From the NCBI GenBank assembly GCA_022592435.1, contig JABYQS010000146.1:1-64000 (forward strand): a stretch of 64,000 nt of DNA, read 5' to 3'. The DNA comes from Cerioporus squamosus (taxonomy: Eukaryota > Basidiomycota > Agaricomycetes > Polyporales > Polyporaceae). This document shows, piece after piece, positions 10,822 to 22,653 of this stretch (the stretch's first letter is position 1; each line of letters begins with the position of its first letter). The translations under genes and the position numbers were made by a program. A model generated the notes under the pieces. It was not told the DNA's origin and did not search any database. It worked only from the letters and a program-made list of their open reading frames with translations.

Positions 10822-12384
10822 ATGCCACATAAGGTCCCCGAAAACTTGCCCGCAGCAAACTCGCCCAACATTACGATACGACCACCGAAGCGTGTAGCGC
10901 CATGTTCCACTGTGCGGGCTGAGGCCCGCATGATCAGGCAGAAACTGCTCGAGGTAGAGCAAGAGCTCGAGGACAGGGATGCTCTCAAGAGTCATCCGGT
11001 GAGTGAGCTAGGTGTCTCCTCTGCACTTACTCCTCAATTTGGCCTGATAGGACGATATGAGAATCCTGCATGAGTCATTCGCATCCGTGAAGACAGAGTT
11101 CGAGCCCCTTGACGGTCAGTCATGGGACACTCCGGAGGGTCGCGAGAGGCTAGCCAACCATGTCCGTGCACACATACTCCGCCTGTGATGTTTCTATGAG
11201 ATCTAACTCTTATATGTGTGTTAGATCGTTCAGCAAGCGACGCGGATGCGCCCTAACCACCTCAGTCCTGCACGGGCGCGCACGAGCCGCCTCAGCTCAA
11301 GGCGCTCTAGGTCGTCTCTCCGGTCGTCAACAGGCTTCTCCAGAGGTCCTTCTGCGGTGTCACGCCCCGACGTCTCCCGAACCGCTGATATCGATCTCTC
11401 GAGCGACGACGTTGCCACTACCCTCATCCGACCCACGACTCCCTTGCCGCCCGACGCCGAGGGCAAATCAAGCGGTGACCTCGAGCGAACGCCACTCCCG
11501 AGCTTCCTCAAGGGTAGCGCCGATAGAGATTGGGCCATGGCCTCTGTCGACGACCAAGATGACGACGAGACGGTGGGCGATCTGACCTTCTATGCGGAGC
11601 CCGCGACCCCGAAGCCGATGCAAGCAGAGGATCCCAAGTCCCTGTCGACGGTACGCGTTCCTCGTCGCCCCGACCTCTCCGCCTCCCCGCAGAAGTCTCC
11701 TTCGCGGTTGCCTCGCCCCATGAGGAACCTCCCGACCCGTGGCCCTATCCTTCCCGCCGGTCTCCTGTCTTCTCCAGGCCAGAGAGCTCAGTTGCCAGGA
11801 CCGGAAGCTCATCAGCGCCGGCTTCCGCGTTGCGTTCTACCTCAAAGTCGCCCATTCCCACGGGCCGCCCCAGTGTTCCCAAGGCCTCCCCCACGAAGCC
11901 GCGTCCCATTCTGTCCAGCTCGCAGGCCCTCAACCATGGACCCGTGTTCTCCCGTCCGTCCGGGCGCAGTGCTACACGTCCAGCTCCTCCTCCGGGAAAA
12001 CGAGCTGCTCCCACGGCATCTACAGCGACGACTCTGAGTCGCGCGGTTGTCGAGCCGCGGTCCGTCAAGAAGTTACGACCGGTCGCCGCTGAGACACCCT
12101 CTCATCCGCCTGTGTTCTTCCCGCGAACGCAGGAGCCAGAACCCTCATCGGCGAAGTCCAGTGGCTCCTCCAGAGGCACCGCACCGACACCATCAAGCCG
12201 TATTCGTCGCGTCCGAGGACTTCCAGCCAATCCTGTGGTTCTCAAGCCCTGCCGAAGGCTTGGAAGTGAGCGCGAGGGCCCGTCTCGTCTTCCCTCTGTC
12301 ATCTCGGTTACGGCTGGGCAGCAAGCTGTCCATGTCGACGCTCCTCCTTCTGCCCAGTCGTCACTGTATCCAGACTGGCTATGA
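10822..12384 (+). CDS. uncharacterised coiled-coil and disordered protein, copy 1
   Basis: Exons: 10822-10998 (59 codons), 11051-11161 (37 codons) and 11225 onward. The N-terminus has a basic stretch and a helix, RMIRQKLLEVEQELEDRDAL. Exon 2 carries the motif LDGQSWDTPEGRERLANH. The long third exon is Ser/Pro/Arg-rich with an acidic patch (DDQDDDETVGDLTF). The reading frame changes near 11,740-11,760, where one missing base would join the N-terminal frame to the C-terminal frame ending YPDWL; the C-terminal part holds a basic RSVKKLRP and looks disordered. A clear paralogue at 25.3-27.1 kb shares both intron positions. No named domain is recognised. A nuclear or scaffold role would be a guess. 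The frameshift may be a consensus error. Confidence 0.65.
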
Positions 12385-13287
12385 TGCTGTCGAGGGTTCA
12401 CAGCCTACGTTGTCCCAGTCGTTTGTCGCAGACACTACTCTCCATCTCATCGCTATCACCATCTGTACCAGTACTTACTCGCTTTCGAGCATCGTGCCTC
12501 TCACACGCTTCTCTACATCGAACACCTAGGCCTTTTTCTCAATTGGGTTCACGTAGTACCGACTCTATGTACTACGGTGTGAGCGGCATAGCTCATGGAT
12601 GCACCCATACATCTTGTACACTACGTATTCTTAGCCCAACCTCGATTGAACCGAGACATCGATGTATGACTCACAGACTGCAAATGCTCACCGTGCAATT
12701 GCGGAGAGCTCGCTTCTGGAGTGCCCCGAAACCACCGGCGGTGGGTCGAAACAGGTCAAAACCATACCCTCGGACCGTCACTGCGACTCGCTTACCCACA
12801 TAGTGATTGTTTTGAATATCTCCGGGAGCCCAACATGCTCGTCATATCCAATCCGAGCGAGGCGCTGCATGCTCGGCTGATGAACTGTTCTGAATTCTTC
12901 GTATCGCTTGTATATCGAGGGGTTGTCAGCCGTCTCAGGTCTGAATAGATGCCACGATGCCATGCGTTGCGTATGTCGCTCCATGAATTGTACACGTAAT
13001 TCGTATACGGCGGCTCCAGGTACCACAAGACATCATGGTATGCGCCGGAGACTTAAGTTGAAGGGGACCGCCCACAAACGGGCGGGGATTGTGGGCGTAT
13101 CTGCCAATACAGAACCCAGCATGAGTGACGTTACGAGCCATGCGTCGGTGAGCTGATATCGACGGCAATTCTAGCAACGCTATGTCGGGCTTGATTCGAA
13201 CGCACATGTACTCTACATATACGAGGGTCCATCAGCGCACCTCAAGTCCAGAGCTCCTGTATCTCCCCCAGAAGCTCTAGTCGCGAC
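12385..13287. other. intergenic region
   Basis: I see no convincing gene, repeat or RNA in these 900 bases. Confidence 0.5.
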
Positions 13288-13525
13288 ATGCAGCCTAGCA
13301 CTCTGCTCTCTTTCATCATCCTCGGCGCCCTCACCGCCGTCGTCGGGGTGCGTTGACAGTGCTTTAGCAGCGAGGAACACCGCTCACGCGTCCTCACGCC
13401 CACAGGCCAAGGATGCCCATCAAACGGGATGTAACCCACCCGATGTCGAGTGCCGCGCCGCCAGTCCCACGGCTGCAGTCGAGGTGCGTCGACGTTCGAA
13501 GTATGCCACTTGTGCACCTTGTTGA
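13288..13525 (+). CDS. small secreted cysteine-containing protein 1
   Basis: Exon 1 is 13288-13347 and encodes MQPSTLLSFIILGALTAVVG, a complete signal peptide. A phase-0 intron (GTGCGTTG..CCACAG, 58 bp) separates it from exon 2 at 13406-13525. Exon 2 encodes 39 residues with four Cys (CNPPDVEC near its start and CAPC at the extreme C-terminus). The predicted product is 59 aa, secreted. If the GTGCGTCG after TAAVE were used as a further donor, the C-terminus would differ. An acidic residue sits just before the second Cys, as in the peptides at 15,877 and 22,654. No known family was recognised; a host or environment effector, a signalling peptide or a wall protein are all possible. Confidence 0.5.
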
Positions 13526-14113
13526 GGGAGTGCGCCGTACCCAGGCACGCGAGGAGAACCTCTGGGTTGGCGCCAACTGGGTCCTCAAGAGGAGCAACGC
13601 ACCCGACTTCCTCAAAGTATGACATACAGTGATTCGCGAGTACGCGATGTCACTCACCTTTAATGACACCATGTGTAGGCTCGTGCGCCGATGAACTAGT
13701 AGCGGGGAGAAGGGCGGGCTGTAGGCAACGTGGTCATATGTGGGAGAATAACGTAGCGCAGAGGGCGTGAAGGAGCATGTACTTATCTGGTCGAGCTCGG
13801 ACGGTGCTGCGTCGATACTCAGGTCCTGGAGAGGGGACGGGATCCGATTCAAAGCTGCGAACGCTCAACAGTGTCTCAGAGTGAACTCGCGCATGGAGGT
13901 TAATCTGTACCGGGTCCGTGAATCATGAAACTGTACATTGCGAATGTGCGCTTCGCCAATTTTGGGATTCGGCCCTCGTCTTTGTGTCTGAGATCGGCGC
14001 TGGACGACGGCGACTTGCACAGTGTGTTCTTCTCAGGCCCTCCTGTACCCGCGCTTCCTGCGATACTATATCATGGGTGCGAGACACGCAAACAGCCCCG
14101 CGACGAGCTCACC

Positions 14114-14909
14114 ATGAGGACACCCTATGTCGTTTCCGTGTCTCTGCTTCTCAGCCTACAGGTCTCAGTAATGGCTCTGGACCTAAACATGGCTGTCAAG
14201 GCCGTCAACGTACGTCCTATTACTCGCGGTCTCGATCACAACGCACTCGCCTCATCCTCTCCTTCTCCTGTCGCTGCAGAACTCTGCGACTAGACCTACC
14301 CCCTTCGTCCCCTTACCCCGCCCAGCCTCGGATGCAACCGATGCCTACACATACGCCTGGTTCATCGACGCGGACGAAGAGCGACGTCTCACTGCGCTCC
14401 TCGGGCTCGAGCACGAGTCGGACTTCCATGAGCTCGACTTCCTGGGCTTCTACGTGACCGCACCACCATATCCCTGTCCCCGTTGCGGGAAGGAGGCCGA
14501 GTTCATCGACTGGTGAGTGCCTCCGCACCTACTGACTGTCGCGGTCGCCGCGGTCGAGACCGGATGGACTACGCCGATTGACCGTGGCGAATCTGGGCAG
14601 GGTCTATACCGCGCTCGCGCGGGGCATCCACTCGCGCGAATGGATTGTCTCCTCGCTGAAGGAAGGCAGGCACTCCAAGAAAGGCCCGCACGACGTCTAC
14701 TGCTCGCGATGCGGGCATCTGACCGCATATCAAGACCTGAGCGGCGAGGAGGGCGGTATGAGCGAGATTTCGCATGCTACGGTGCGTCCGGCATACCTCG
14801 TTGAAGTGCTAACATGCTGAACTGAAGCGTGTTGCAGCCGTATAATCGGGCGACGAAGACATTCGGTCGATCTATGTTGGCGCATGGGGAAGTCGTTACG
14901 GAGCCTTAG
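14114..14909 (+). CDS. secreted protein with two CxxC pairs
   Basis: Four exons (14114-14209, 14280-14512, 14601-14781, 14838-14909) total 582 nt and give a 193-aa protein ending GEVVTEP. Every junction keeps the frame. Residues 1-21 form a signal peptide (MRTPYVVSVSLLLSLQVSVMA), removed from the rest by a phase-0 intron. The mature part has an acidic region (DADEERRL), CPRC at 98-101 and CSRC at 144-147. The two pairs are about 43 residues apart and each is followed by Gly, resembling the knuckles of a zinc ribbon or a redox pair. Zinc ribbons are uncommon in secreted proteins, so the site may instead form disulfides. No established family is recognised. The strong Kozak context (acc-ATG) supports the start. 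Confidence 0.7.
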
Positions 14910-15876
14910 GTTTAGAGATGTGCCACAGCATGACGTAGCTTCCTCTCGAATGGAGGTGCAGAACGTACGCACATCCAAGGAACCTCCACACAGTACGTTG
15001 TCCGGTTATGTCCTGCAATTCGACGTATCAGCTACACAGACTCCGCGAAACGGATACATTGCACGAATTTGTCTGTAAATTTCACTCACAATCAGTCGTA
15101 CATACGCGTGTCGATCGACCGGGCAGCGCATTGGACGTCTATCCCCGCGGCGCCTTCGCTATACTCATCCATCTCCTCTTGTACTAGTACGCAGCAGCGT
15201 ATAGGCCATAGTTTGTGAATATGACCTTTTCTGTCAACTGATCGTCGATATACGTCAACGCTGCAAGACGCATAGAAGGCCGTTGAGACTCATCTACTCA
15301 CTGCCCGATACTTACTTAGTCGGGAGAGGTCCGACACGCGGGACGGTGCGGTCACCTTTATGCTCGGCTCTGCTGTCCTGAGGTCATGCGCGTCGAGATC
15401 CTCCTGGGCCAGTGCCTCCGAGGCCCGCACGATCCGCTGCTAAACCCCCAGATGCAACATGACGCTCTGAGTTCTCCACCTCGCGCTGCCTTCCCGGAAG
15501 ACGCCGTAACCGCAGAGCACTGGAAACTTGTATCGCTCGCGCTGCTGCGGGCATGGACGGGCAGACCGCCACCTCGGGTATCCTTCGCGGGCTGGTGACA
15601 AGATCAGTAACCACGCGCCCTAACGTTTCAGTCGCCACTTCTTTGACGAGCTGCGCGAAGTCTCAGGTTGGCGATTCGGGGGCGGAGAGGGTCGGATAGG
15701 ACGCTCCGTCATCTCACTCGCGTGGCATACAATACGCTCCAATTGATGCCTGTCCAGAGTCCAAGAATCGCTCGGAAGAAATGACCTTGCATAGGTGAAT
15801 ATACAATCAGACGGAGACTCACTTGACCAGCCCAAGCACTCACACTCCGGACTCCCACCGCACTCGCTCTCGCACC

Positions 15877-16173
15877 ATGCAGCTCATGGCCCTCTTTCCT
15901 CTCGTCCTCGTTGGCATGCTGTCCACCTTCGTCAGGGTTCGGATCGTCCATGTTCGCGCCGGGTGAGCCATCACTGCCCTACTAGGGGCTATTATCGTAA
16001 TTAACCTTACAGGCTGCCCCTACCAACGCGAACGAGGCCCTCGCGCCCGAGTACATCTGCATAGGCATCCTCTGCCACGGTTCCACGCCGAGGCCGAGGC
16101 CAAACCTGCGCCCAACCCGAGAGAGGTCGCTGCTGCACCCGAGATCACCTGCCCCCGCACAGGCTGTCACTAG
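15877..16173 (+). CDS. small secreted peptide precursor with repeated CxxxxC motif (one apparent frameshift)
   Basis: Exon 1 (15877-15936) encodes MQLMALFPLVLVGMLSTF plus two residues, a signal peptide. The donor is GTTCGG or, 6 bases earlier, GTCAGG; both are phase 0. Exon 2 starts at 16,013 and reads AAPTNANEALAPEYICIGIL followed by Cys-His. One base later in phase the frame continues with EAEAKPAPNP and APEITCPRTGCH, then TAG at 16,171. A single missing base near 16,080-16,090 would unite the two. The product would then hold two related units, PEYICIGILCH and PEITCPRTGCH, separated by an EAEA spacer like those trimmed by dipeptidyl aminopeptidases in yeast pheromone precursors. Secretion and processing are inferred. 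Confidence 0.45.
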
Positions 16174-16219
16174 TCGATGCCACCTCCGACGCACAGCCCG
16201 CTCGAACGTCGCGGCGCCC

Positions 16220-17195
16220 CGACCACGGGCTTTCCGCTCGTGGCGATCTCGAGGTATGCTTCTGTCTTCTCTTGGTCTGGCACGGAGCGGGAAGATGATG
16301 AATCCTTGTCGTGACAATGGGCTAGACGGAGGCTCGTATCCATCGGAGGCGCAGTGAGTCTGACTGTCGGCGAGGAGGAGTGTGCATGTATTTTGTCTCG
16401 TAAAATGGTGATCGGTGATCGTCCGCTAGGGAAGGAGTTCTCGCTGCTTGTGTGATTGACGTGGCCTACCGGATGAAGGTGATGGCGTTCTGAGCGACAG
16501 CATATAGCCCGAAGTCCGGCTGAAAGTAGCCGTGTCATCGGAGGAGGAGCTTCCCGCGCGAGGACCTTAGAGCGAGAGATCGCGAGCCAGCTTGCGGGTA
16601 CAGCACGGCCGGAGAGTTTCAGGTGTCAGGCAACGACGAGGCACCGCGGCTCGATGCGCTTTAGAGGACGAGATGCGGATGCACAGCTGGAAGTTCAATG
16701 ACTCGAGTTTTGGACCGTTGGCAGTATGGGAGGGCTCCGTCGTACCACGACGACCCGGACCGGGTGGAGAGAATCATCTGGCAGCGTCGGAGACCGTTAA
16801 GACATCAAAGCGGGATGACATGTCGAGCTGAGCCCTGGTGTCGAGGAAAACTTGTAGACATGCCGGCCATGAGGGATCGTGACTGGCCACTGCGAGCGAT
16901 AGGACCGGTGCATCCACTTCATGGCAAGATGGAGGCAGATACCGCTGCTACTGCTGCAGAGACCACGAGCTAGTGTCCGATGAAAGGAGTTTGCTCCGAC
17001 TATGGAGGTGTTAGCCTCGAGGTATGTTTCGGCCCTCTGACGGTCGATCGTAACAAGGGGTTCAGTCTGACGCGACTCCTGCGAGACGAATTGCTGCGCG
17101 ATGCTCATGTCCTTTTCCGCATCAGCGTGCCCCGACAGTAGAGTATTCGTGGTGGATCCCACATTCACAACGTGTCGTTGGTATAGAACAGTCAT
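16220..17195 (-). other. two related minus-strand coding fragments
   Basis: On the minus strand, near 16,290-16,240 and 17,055-17,000, two open stretches read DQEKTEAYLEIATS and DRQRAETYLEANTS, each followed some residues later by Gly-Leu-Cys. The resemblance, and the shared bases tcgaggtatg at the same place, suggest two diverged copies of one exon. No complete gene could be assembled. The rest of 17,200-17,990 shows only short open stretches. Confidence 0.25.
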
Positions 17196-17992
17196 ACACT
17201 TGGTCCGGAATAGCGCTTTCGGCGGGAGGAAGTAGTCGAAGCACGCACCTGGTTGTCATATTACCCGTACCCTAACGTCCATCTGCGTGAAGCATAATCT
17301 TGTACACAACAGGTCGTTTCCGGCCTCGGGTGGAAGACCGAACGATTCAGCTTGCCGTAATCTCGAGATTCAAGAGTTGCCGCGAAGAACTTCGGAGAAG
17401 CGACGAAAAGTGAGATAGCCAGATCACGAGTGATAGAGTCCCGACAGCCTATGTTGTCTTGTTTCACGAGAGTGACTAGTGCGATAGAAGGAGGAGGCCA
17501 GAGGAAGAGGGTGAGCCTGAGCGCAAGGCGACAGTGGCAGTTGGGCGAGAGAGCGGAGAGCAACTCGGAAGCGCCGGACATCCCGTCCTTCCGTACTACT
17601 ACGACGTGAGTACTTTCGATGAAGATCTTGCTCTCTCGCCTTCAAAGTCAATGAGAACACCCTCGTTCACTGTCCACACACAAGTTGGATGAGCCTGTGG
17701 TATACGAGATTCAGCCACAGGTGCGTTCCAAGAGCTTGCAGCGTCGTGGACTCGGAGGACTAACAGTAACTCATATGGCTTTCATCTATCCAGTACTTAC
17801 CATGTGGACGCACTGAAGATCCTCACCGCAAAAGAATGTGCCGTCCTTTGCCAGATATCCTTCACTTGAATCTCTCTCTCGACCTTCGAGCCGAAATCTC
17901 CTGAAAACAATGTCCCTTGAAGCAGTGACTGGGGTCTTGCCTGTCCGTCCGCTCTCTCCTACCCACATATCCAAGCTCTCCTAGCATCATCA

Positions 17993-20811
17993 TCATGAGT
18001 TCCAGAACTTCTGCGCGTAGATGCCAAGCACGTCCTTGGCAAGAACGTCCGTGTACGGCAGCGCGTCCGCATCCGTATACACCTTCTCGCTCTGGAGCGC
18101 ATTCAGCGCCGTCAGCAGGTCCTCCTGCGTGAAGTTGTCGAACACGAGGTCAATCGGCGTGTCGTCCGCAAGGCCCGTCGGCGCGTCCGAACCCGTGTAG
18201 TCGGGCGTGGGGAAGAACGGCTGTCGTACAAGCAGGTCGCGGTCAGTCATCACATGCATACACTCATCGCTGTGTTCGCGGACGGAGGACGTACGAGAGG
18301 CGTGTGCGGGATGTCGTCGCCGACCCCAGGGCAAGACTGGAGGCGGAAGGAAAGTCCAAGAAAATCAGCGCGGGATTGACAGAGCCAGGGGAAACGGCCG
18401 CACATCTGAAGTGACGTATCCAAGCGTCGCATTCTCCGCGTCGCGCCGCTCCGCACCCCCGCGACCCTGCGCCATCTCCGCCAGCCACGCCATGTACTGC
18501 ACGTCGACGTCCCCGCGCGCATAGCGTTCCTCGTCGCGCTCGCGCCGCCGGTGCAGCGCCGCAGGGGCGTTCATTGCTGGGAGGACCTGGCGCGCGACCG
18601 ACAGCGGCACGCCGGGGATGTACGAGAAGAAGTTCGCAAAGGGCGACGCCGTGAGCTGGTCGTTCTTCGTGAACGGCCCGGCGAAGATGTCGAACCGCTG
18701 CGAGCCCGCGGTCGCGATCATGATGTGCGGGACGTCCGCGCGCGTGTTGTTCACGGTGAGCGAGTACGTCAGCGCCTCTGCGAAGAGCGAGAGGAGGGAG
18801 TCGTTGGACGGGTATGGGGCACTGTTCCCAGCGAGGGGGTGAGAACGGGCAGGCGGGTGCGAGAAAAGGGAGACGCACCGGGTGAGCGTGTAGTCGTGCG
18901 GTGCGGTGCCATAGAACATGCTGAGGTTGAACTGCTCGGCCAGGTCGTTGAGGCCCTTCGTGATAGACTTCCCCTGCGTGGTGTCGAAGGTGGAGTTGCG
19001 ACGACCCGAATGATACTGTGCAGGAGGTCAGATGCAGCGACGTGCAGAGTGGACTTGGCGCACTTCGTAAGTCACTCTATTGGGGTCCAGGTAACGACGC
19101 GAGAAGGTGAGATTCTGGGTAGACCCCTTCTTGTCGAGGTTCGCGCCTATAGCCGCAGAAGTCAGAGAGGCAAGCCCGTTGGGGCAAAGCACGGCACTCA
19201 CTCATCCAACCTAGAAAAGCCCGTCAGTACGGAGTTCATCAGACGTCAGGATGAACGTACCAACTGTTTCCATGTATCGGCCGCTTTCCAGAGCCATGGA
19301 ACGGCCATCGTATTGCACTGTACACTATCATGAGTACAACGAACATGCTGGACCTTCATCTAGGCTCACCGCAATCGCGTATGTGGGTATGCCCTATGTC
19401 AAGTCAATATGTGCGCGGAATCGGACCGGCTACAAGCTCACCTCCGAGGATAAGGATAGGCGTGGTAGGATGAACAGCCCGGATAGCATGGAAAACCGTA
19501 GGCCAATTGTCCGATGTCTTGACAGGCATGTGCCTTGCAGACGCCATTAGTACGCAGGAAGGGCGGTAGAGGAATTCCAATTGGCGCACCCTGCAAGCAG
19601 GAAGAAGTCCGGTTCGTCCTTGATCGCCTCAGAGAACTAGGCATGATTGCGAAGGTGGGCATGACGCGGATGGGATGATCGACTGCGGGGAAGCCATACC
19701 CATTGTTCCTTCACCATGTCTTCGACCTTCTGAACGGTCGTGTTCACGTCGTTGCCTGTGAAGTCAAATAGCACGCCGAGCGAGGTGACTTTGCGGCCCC
19801 TGCAGTAGGGGTTGTGAGTACGAATCTGTGGTATTGTCGAGTGTGTTACCGACTTTCGTGTCTTGAACTTCACGTAGCGATCTGGCAAACGACTTTGAGC
19901 TATCCTCGTGCGGAGATAATCAAAGGTGTGACGTACTACCGACAGGCACGCTGACGTTCTTCCCGAACTCATCGAGGAGGGTGATGTTGACATTCGACGA
20001 GAGGTAGCGTCCATTCAGCTTGGGCGCAAAGGTCTTGTGCATGTCGTACGTCACTCCGTAGACGTACAACTCGTGGCTGTATGGCGTGGTGAGCGGATGA
20101 GTGCATCGATAGAGAGGTCTCGCTCACTTTCCGATGGCCATGAGGTCGTACGGCAGTTCGAACAGGAACTTGTTACTCTGCAAACAAGCATCAGTACCTC
20201 GCATATCCCGAGGGCGACTGAAGTCCGAACGCACTTCGTGGCCGTCCACCGCACCCGCAGGAAACCCGTCGGAGAGGCCGGTGCCTGCAGTGCGCATGCC
20301 ACGCTGGCTGTCAGCTACACCTCCACTGCGATCAGCATCCATCAATTCCCAACGCACCATCATGCAAATCCCCAGAATCGACTAAGAGCAAATCAACATC
20401 TTTTTCCTTGGGGCTGTGTCAACATCGGCGGCACTCTGGCATTGACTTCAATATGTACTCACAAGCGCGAGCTGCTTCATGTGCGCCACGAAAGACGCGA
20501 AGTCGCCCAAGTCACCACTGCGGATTACGTGACGTTAGTCCTGGGTCGGAGCCTCGTCCGAGATCGGGTGAGTCTCACCTGTAGTTGGGTTCAGGAAACG
20601 AGGCCTTTTGGTGTCCTAGGAGCCAGCCGTGGCTGTCGGTGGTGTGGATGATGTTCACGTCGCCCCATTCCAGCGGTCGACTCGGTGGTGCGAGTTGCAC
20701 TTGTGGGTAGGCGCGCCGATTGTGGACGTGTCCGTGGGCATGGTCGCCCTCAGGACATGCCCGTGCTGCAAGGGCTACAAGGACAGGCACAAGGAGCGGC
20801 GTGAGCTGCAT
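17993..20811 (-). CDS. secreted metallophosphoesterase of the 5'-nucleotidase type
   Basis: First exons on the minus strand: 20811-20579, 20517-20463, 20406-20358, 20284-20235, 20177-20128, then from 20076; TGA is at 17995-17993. The product begins with a signal peptide ([20 protein letters not shown]). It carries the calcineurin-like phosphoesterase metal ligands: DSH (59-61), GDLHDG, GNHE, GHMPV and GGHTH, several of them split by introns. The C-terminal half ([35 protein letters not shown]) resembles the second domain of the fungal UshA/YHR202W-like family. It probably hydrolyses nucleotides or other phosphate esters at the cell surface or in the vacuole, with two divalent metals. All key motifs survive splicing, so the gene appears intact. 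The end is Lys-Phe-Trp-Asn-Ser. Confidence 0.85.
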
Positions 20812-21237
20812 CCTGAAGATGCTGGTGCGAACACGGGGTAAAGTAACGCGTCGCTGTCAGTGCGGGCTCTTATGTAGATCTGGGTCGCTAACACGGCGCC
20901 TAGTTAATGCCGTAGACGTCGGAACAGGCGGCCTATCAATGATGTGGGGAAGGACGTGACTAGTTCAGTTACTAGCTGGTGTTTAGCTTCAAGGAGACCT
21001 TCCGAATGTAAGTAGCAGTTGATTTACTTGCCCTGTAGCTGAACGACGATGTCGCCGGACGGGGAAACATCGTCAGCCCTCGACTCGGTCGTGCTTTTGC
21101 GAGCACCGAAGGAAAGCAAGGGCTCCTGCAATTCCACGTAGTACTGCATCGACGGGAAGGCGCTGGGATACTTGTAATCCTGACAGACACGTTGAGACTG
21201 TCCAATAGTCCACACAACTGTCCGACTCATTAAAGAT

Positions 21238-21282
21238 CTTCACGTCGCCCCTTTCCAGCGGTCGATTCGGCGGCGACTAGTT
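21238..21282 (-). pseudogene. fragment of the 5'-nucleotidase first exon
   Basis: About 43 bases match the region of exon 1 encoding [10 protein letters not shown] in the neighbouring gene (20,653-20,697), with some substitutions; the fragment reads RPLERGDVKI. It lies about 430 bp upstream of the intact gene in the same orientation, as expected for a remnant of a tandem duplicate. The flanking stretch 20,970-21,230 has an open minus-strand frame that may be more of the remnant but is not recognisable. Confidence 0.5.
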
Positions 21283-21289
21283 CGTTCTG

Positions 21290-22500
21290 AGTCGCTCAAC
21301 AGACGTTCAAAGACTAGACTCAAGTAATCTGCTCACCTGTAAGACGAGCTTGAGGATGTCCTGCAAAGCGGACAGTCGCAAGAGGAGGAAGAGGACCTGG
21401 CAGGCACTGGCAGCTGAACAGGAGGGAGCGTCAGTGCGACCGGGGTCACGGAGCCTGGAGACCATTCCACGCGTCTCATCCTGGACTAGCTCAACCACAT
21501 ACCCGATGAATGCTGTGGTATATTGGGAATCATAGTACCACGTCGTCAACAGAACTCCGATCCTCGGGTGAACTTGAAGCGCTTGTTGAACTAACTGTAC
21601 ATGTCTTGTAGAGTTCTGTGCTCAACTAATGCAACTTGAATGTAGTAACCAGTCTGATGTTGCATAGGCAAGCCTACGAATACGGAAGCTGGAAGAGGGG
21701 GAGGAGGAGAAGGCAAGGAAAAGGGAGAACTTCAGCCGAAGCAGTGTACTGTACACGCCCAACCCTAACCTAACCGCGATCTTCGGGCGCTTCCAGTCCG
21801 AAGCTTGTCTCTTGACTGCCAACACCGTTTCGCGAATCGGAGTAAGTACTTGGCCCTGCTTGACTATTCTGTGATTTTGAACCAAGCTCGACTGTAGCAT
21901 ACTTAGGCTTTACTTCTACATGACGAGACATCGCTGCACAACCCATCCCCGACCCATTGGTATCTTCCCCATCCACGGGTGTAAGATTCAGCATTCGAGC
22001 AGGGATCTACGGAAGCTGAAGGCGTCACGATGATTACCTTGTAATGGGTGCGTCTGGTCTATTTTTCGCGCAACGCGTTCAGTACTGACATTCATGTGGG
22101 CAGCCAACCCTTTGCTCGTACCCCAGCGCCCTGTCTTACGTGCAACACTCCTGATTCCACTTCGTTTTCCCCCCACTCCGTCAGCATTGAGCCTATCTGT
22201 CCGCGTTGAAGAACTGGGCGATAGGGGCATGTTGGAAGCAGGGTCAGCGGGGCGCACGACCGCGCTGGAATACACAGCGCGCGATGTTTTATGCGGAAAC
22301 GCAGGGTCGTATGCATTACAATCCCCCAGCGGATTCGCCTCCTCTCATCCGGCAGTTCCTTCAGCTGTCTGGATGCGCGAGCGCGAACACATAGTGCTAC
22401 CCATGGCCCGGGTCAGACGTCGCCGCCCAGGGGATGAACCAGTGTCTGGCAATGGCGACGTACCCAGGTGCCAGTGCGAGCGCAGGAGAACGGACCCTGG
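21290..22500. other. intergenic region
   Basis: No gene was supported. A short telomere-like string (CCCTAACCTAACC at about 21,762-21,775) covers only about two units and is not a telomere. Confidence 0.5.
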
Positions 22501-22509
22501 TCATGAGTG

Positions 22510-22515
22510 TATAAG
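22510..22515 (+). promoter_or_regulatory. TATA box of the secreted peptide gene
   Basis: TATAAG in the context gtgTATAAGtatt is followed by a CCACC/CTC-rich leader, 139 bp before the ATG at 22,654. Confidence 0.5.
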
Positions 22516-22653
22516 TATTCCCCCCACGCAACCTCCACCACCTCCACTCAACCTCTACTCGAGTCCGAGTATCTACAGCCCGCGCGGTTCACATCTCCCG
22601 GTCACATCCTACTCGACTCTCCGAAGCCTCGCCTCGACTTCGACAAGCCCGCG

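Noticed and set aside
12935..13207. tRNA-like B box (GTTCGAATC) on the minus strand
   Set aside because: No A box at the right distance and no cloverleaf pairing.
15963..16010. Canonical donor GTGAGCC as alternative intron start for the 15,877 gene
   Set aside because: Its phase puts a stop codon after a short tail and loses the Cys motifs; the phase-0 donors keep the protein-like reading.
21762..21775. CCCTAACCTAACC telomere-like string
   Set aside because: Only about two imperfect units, embedded in non-repetitive DNA.
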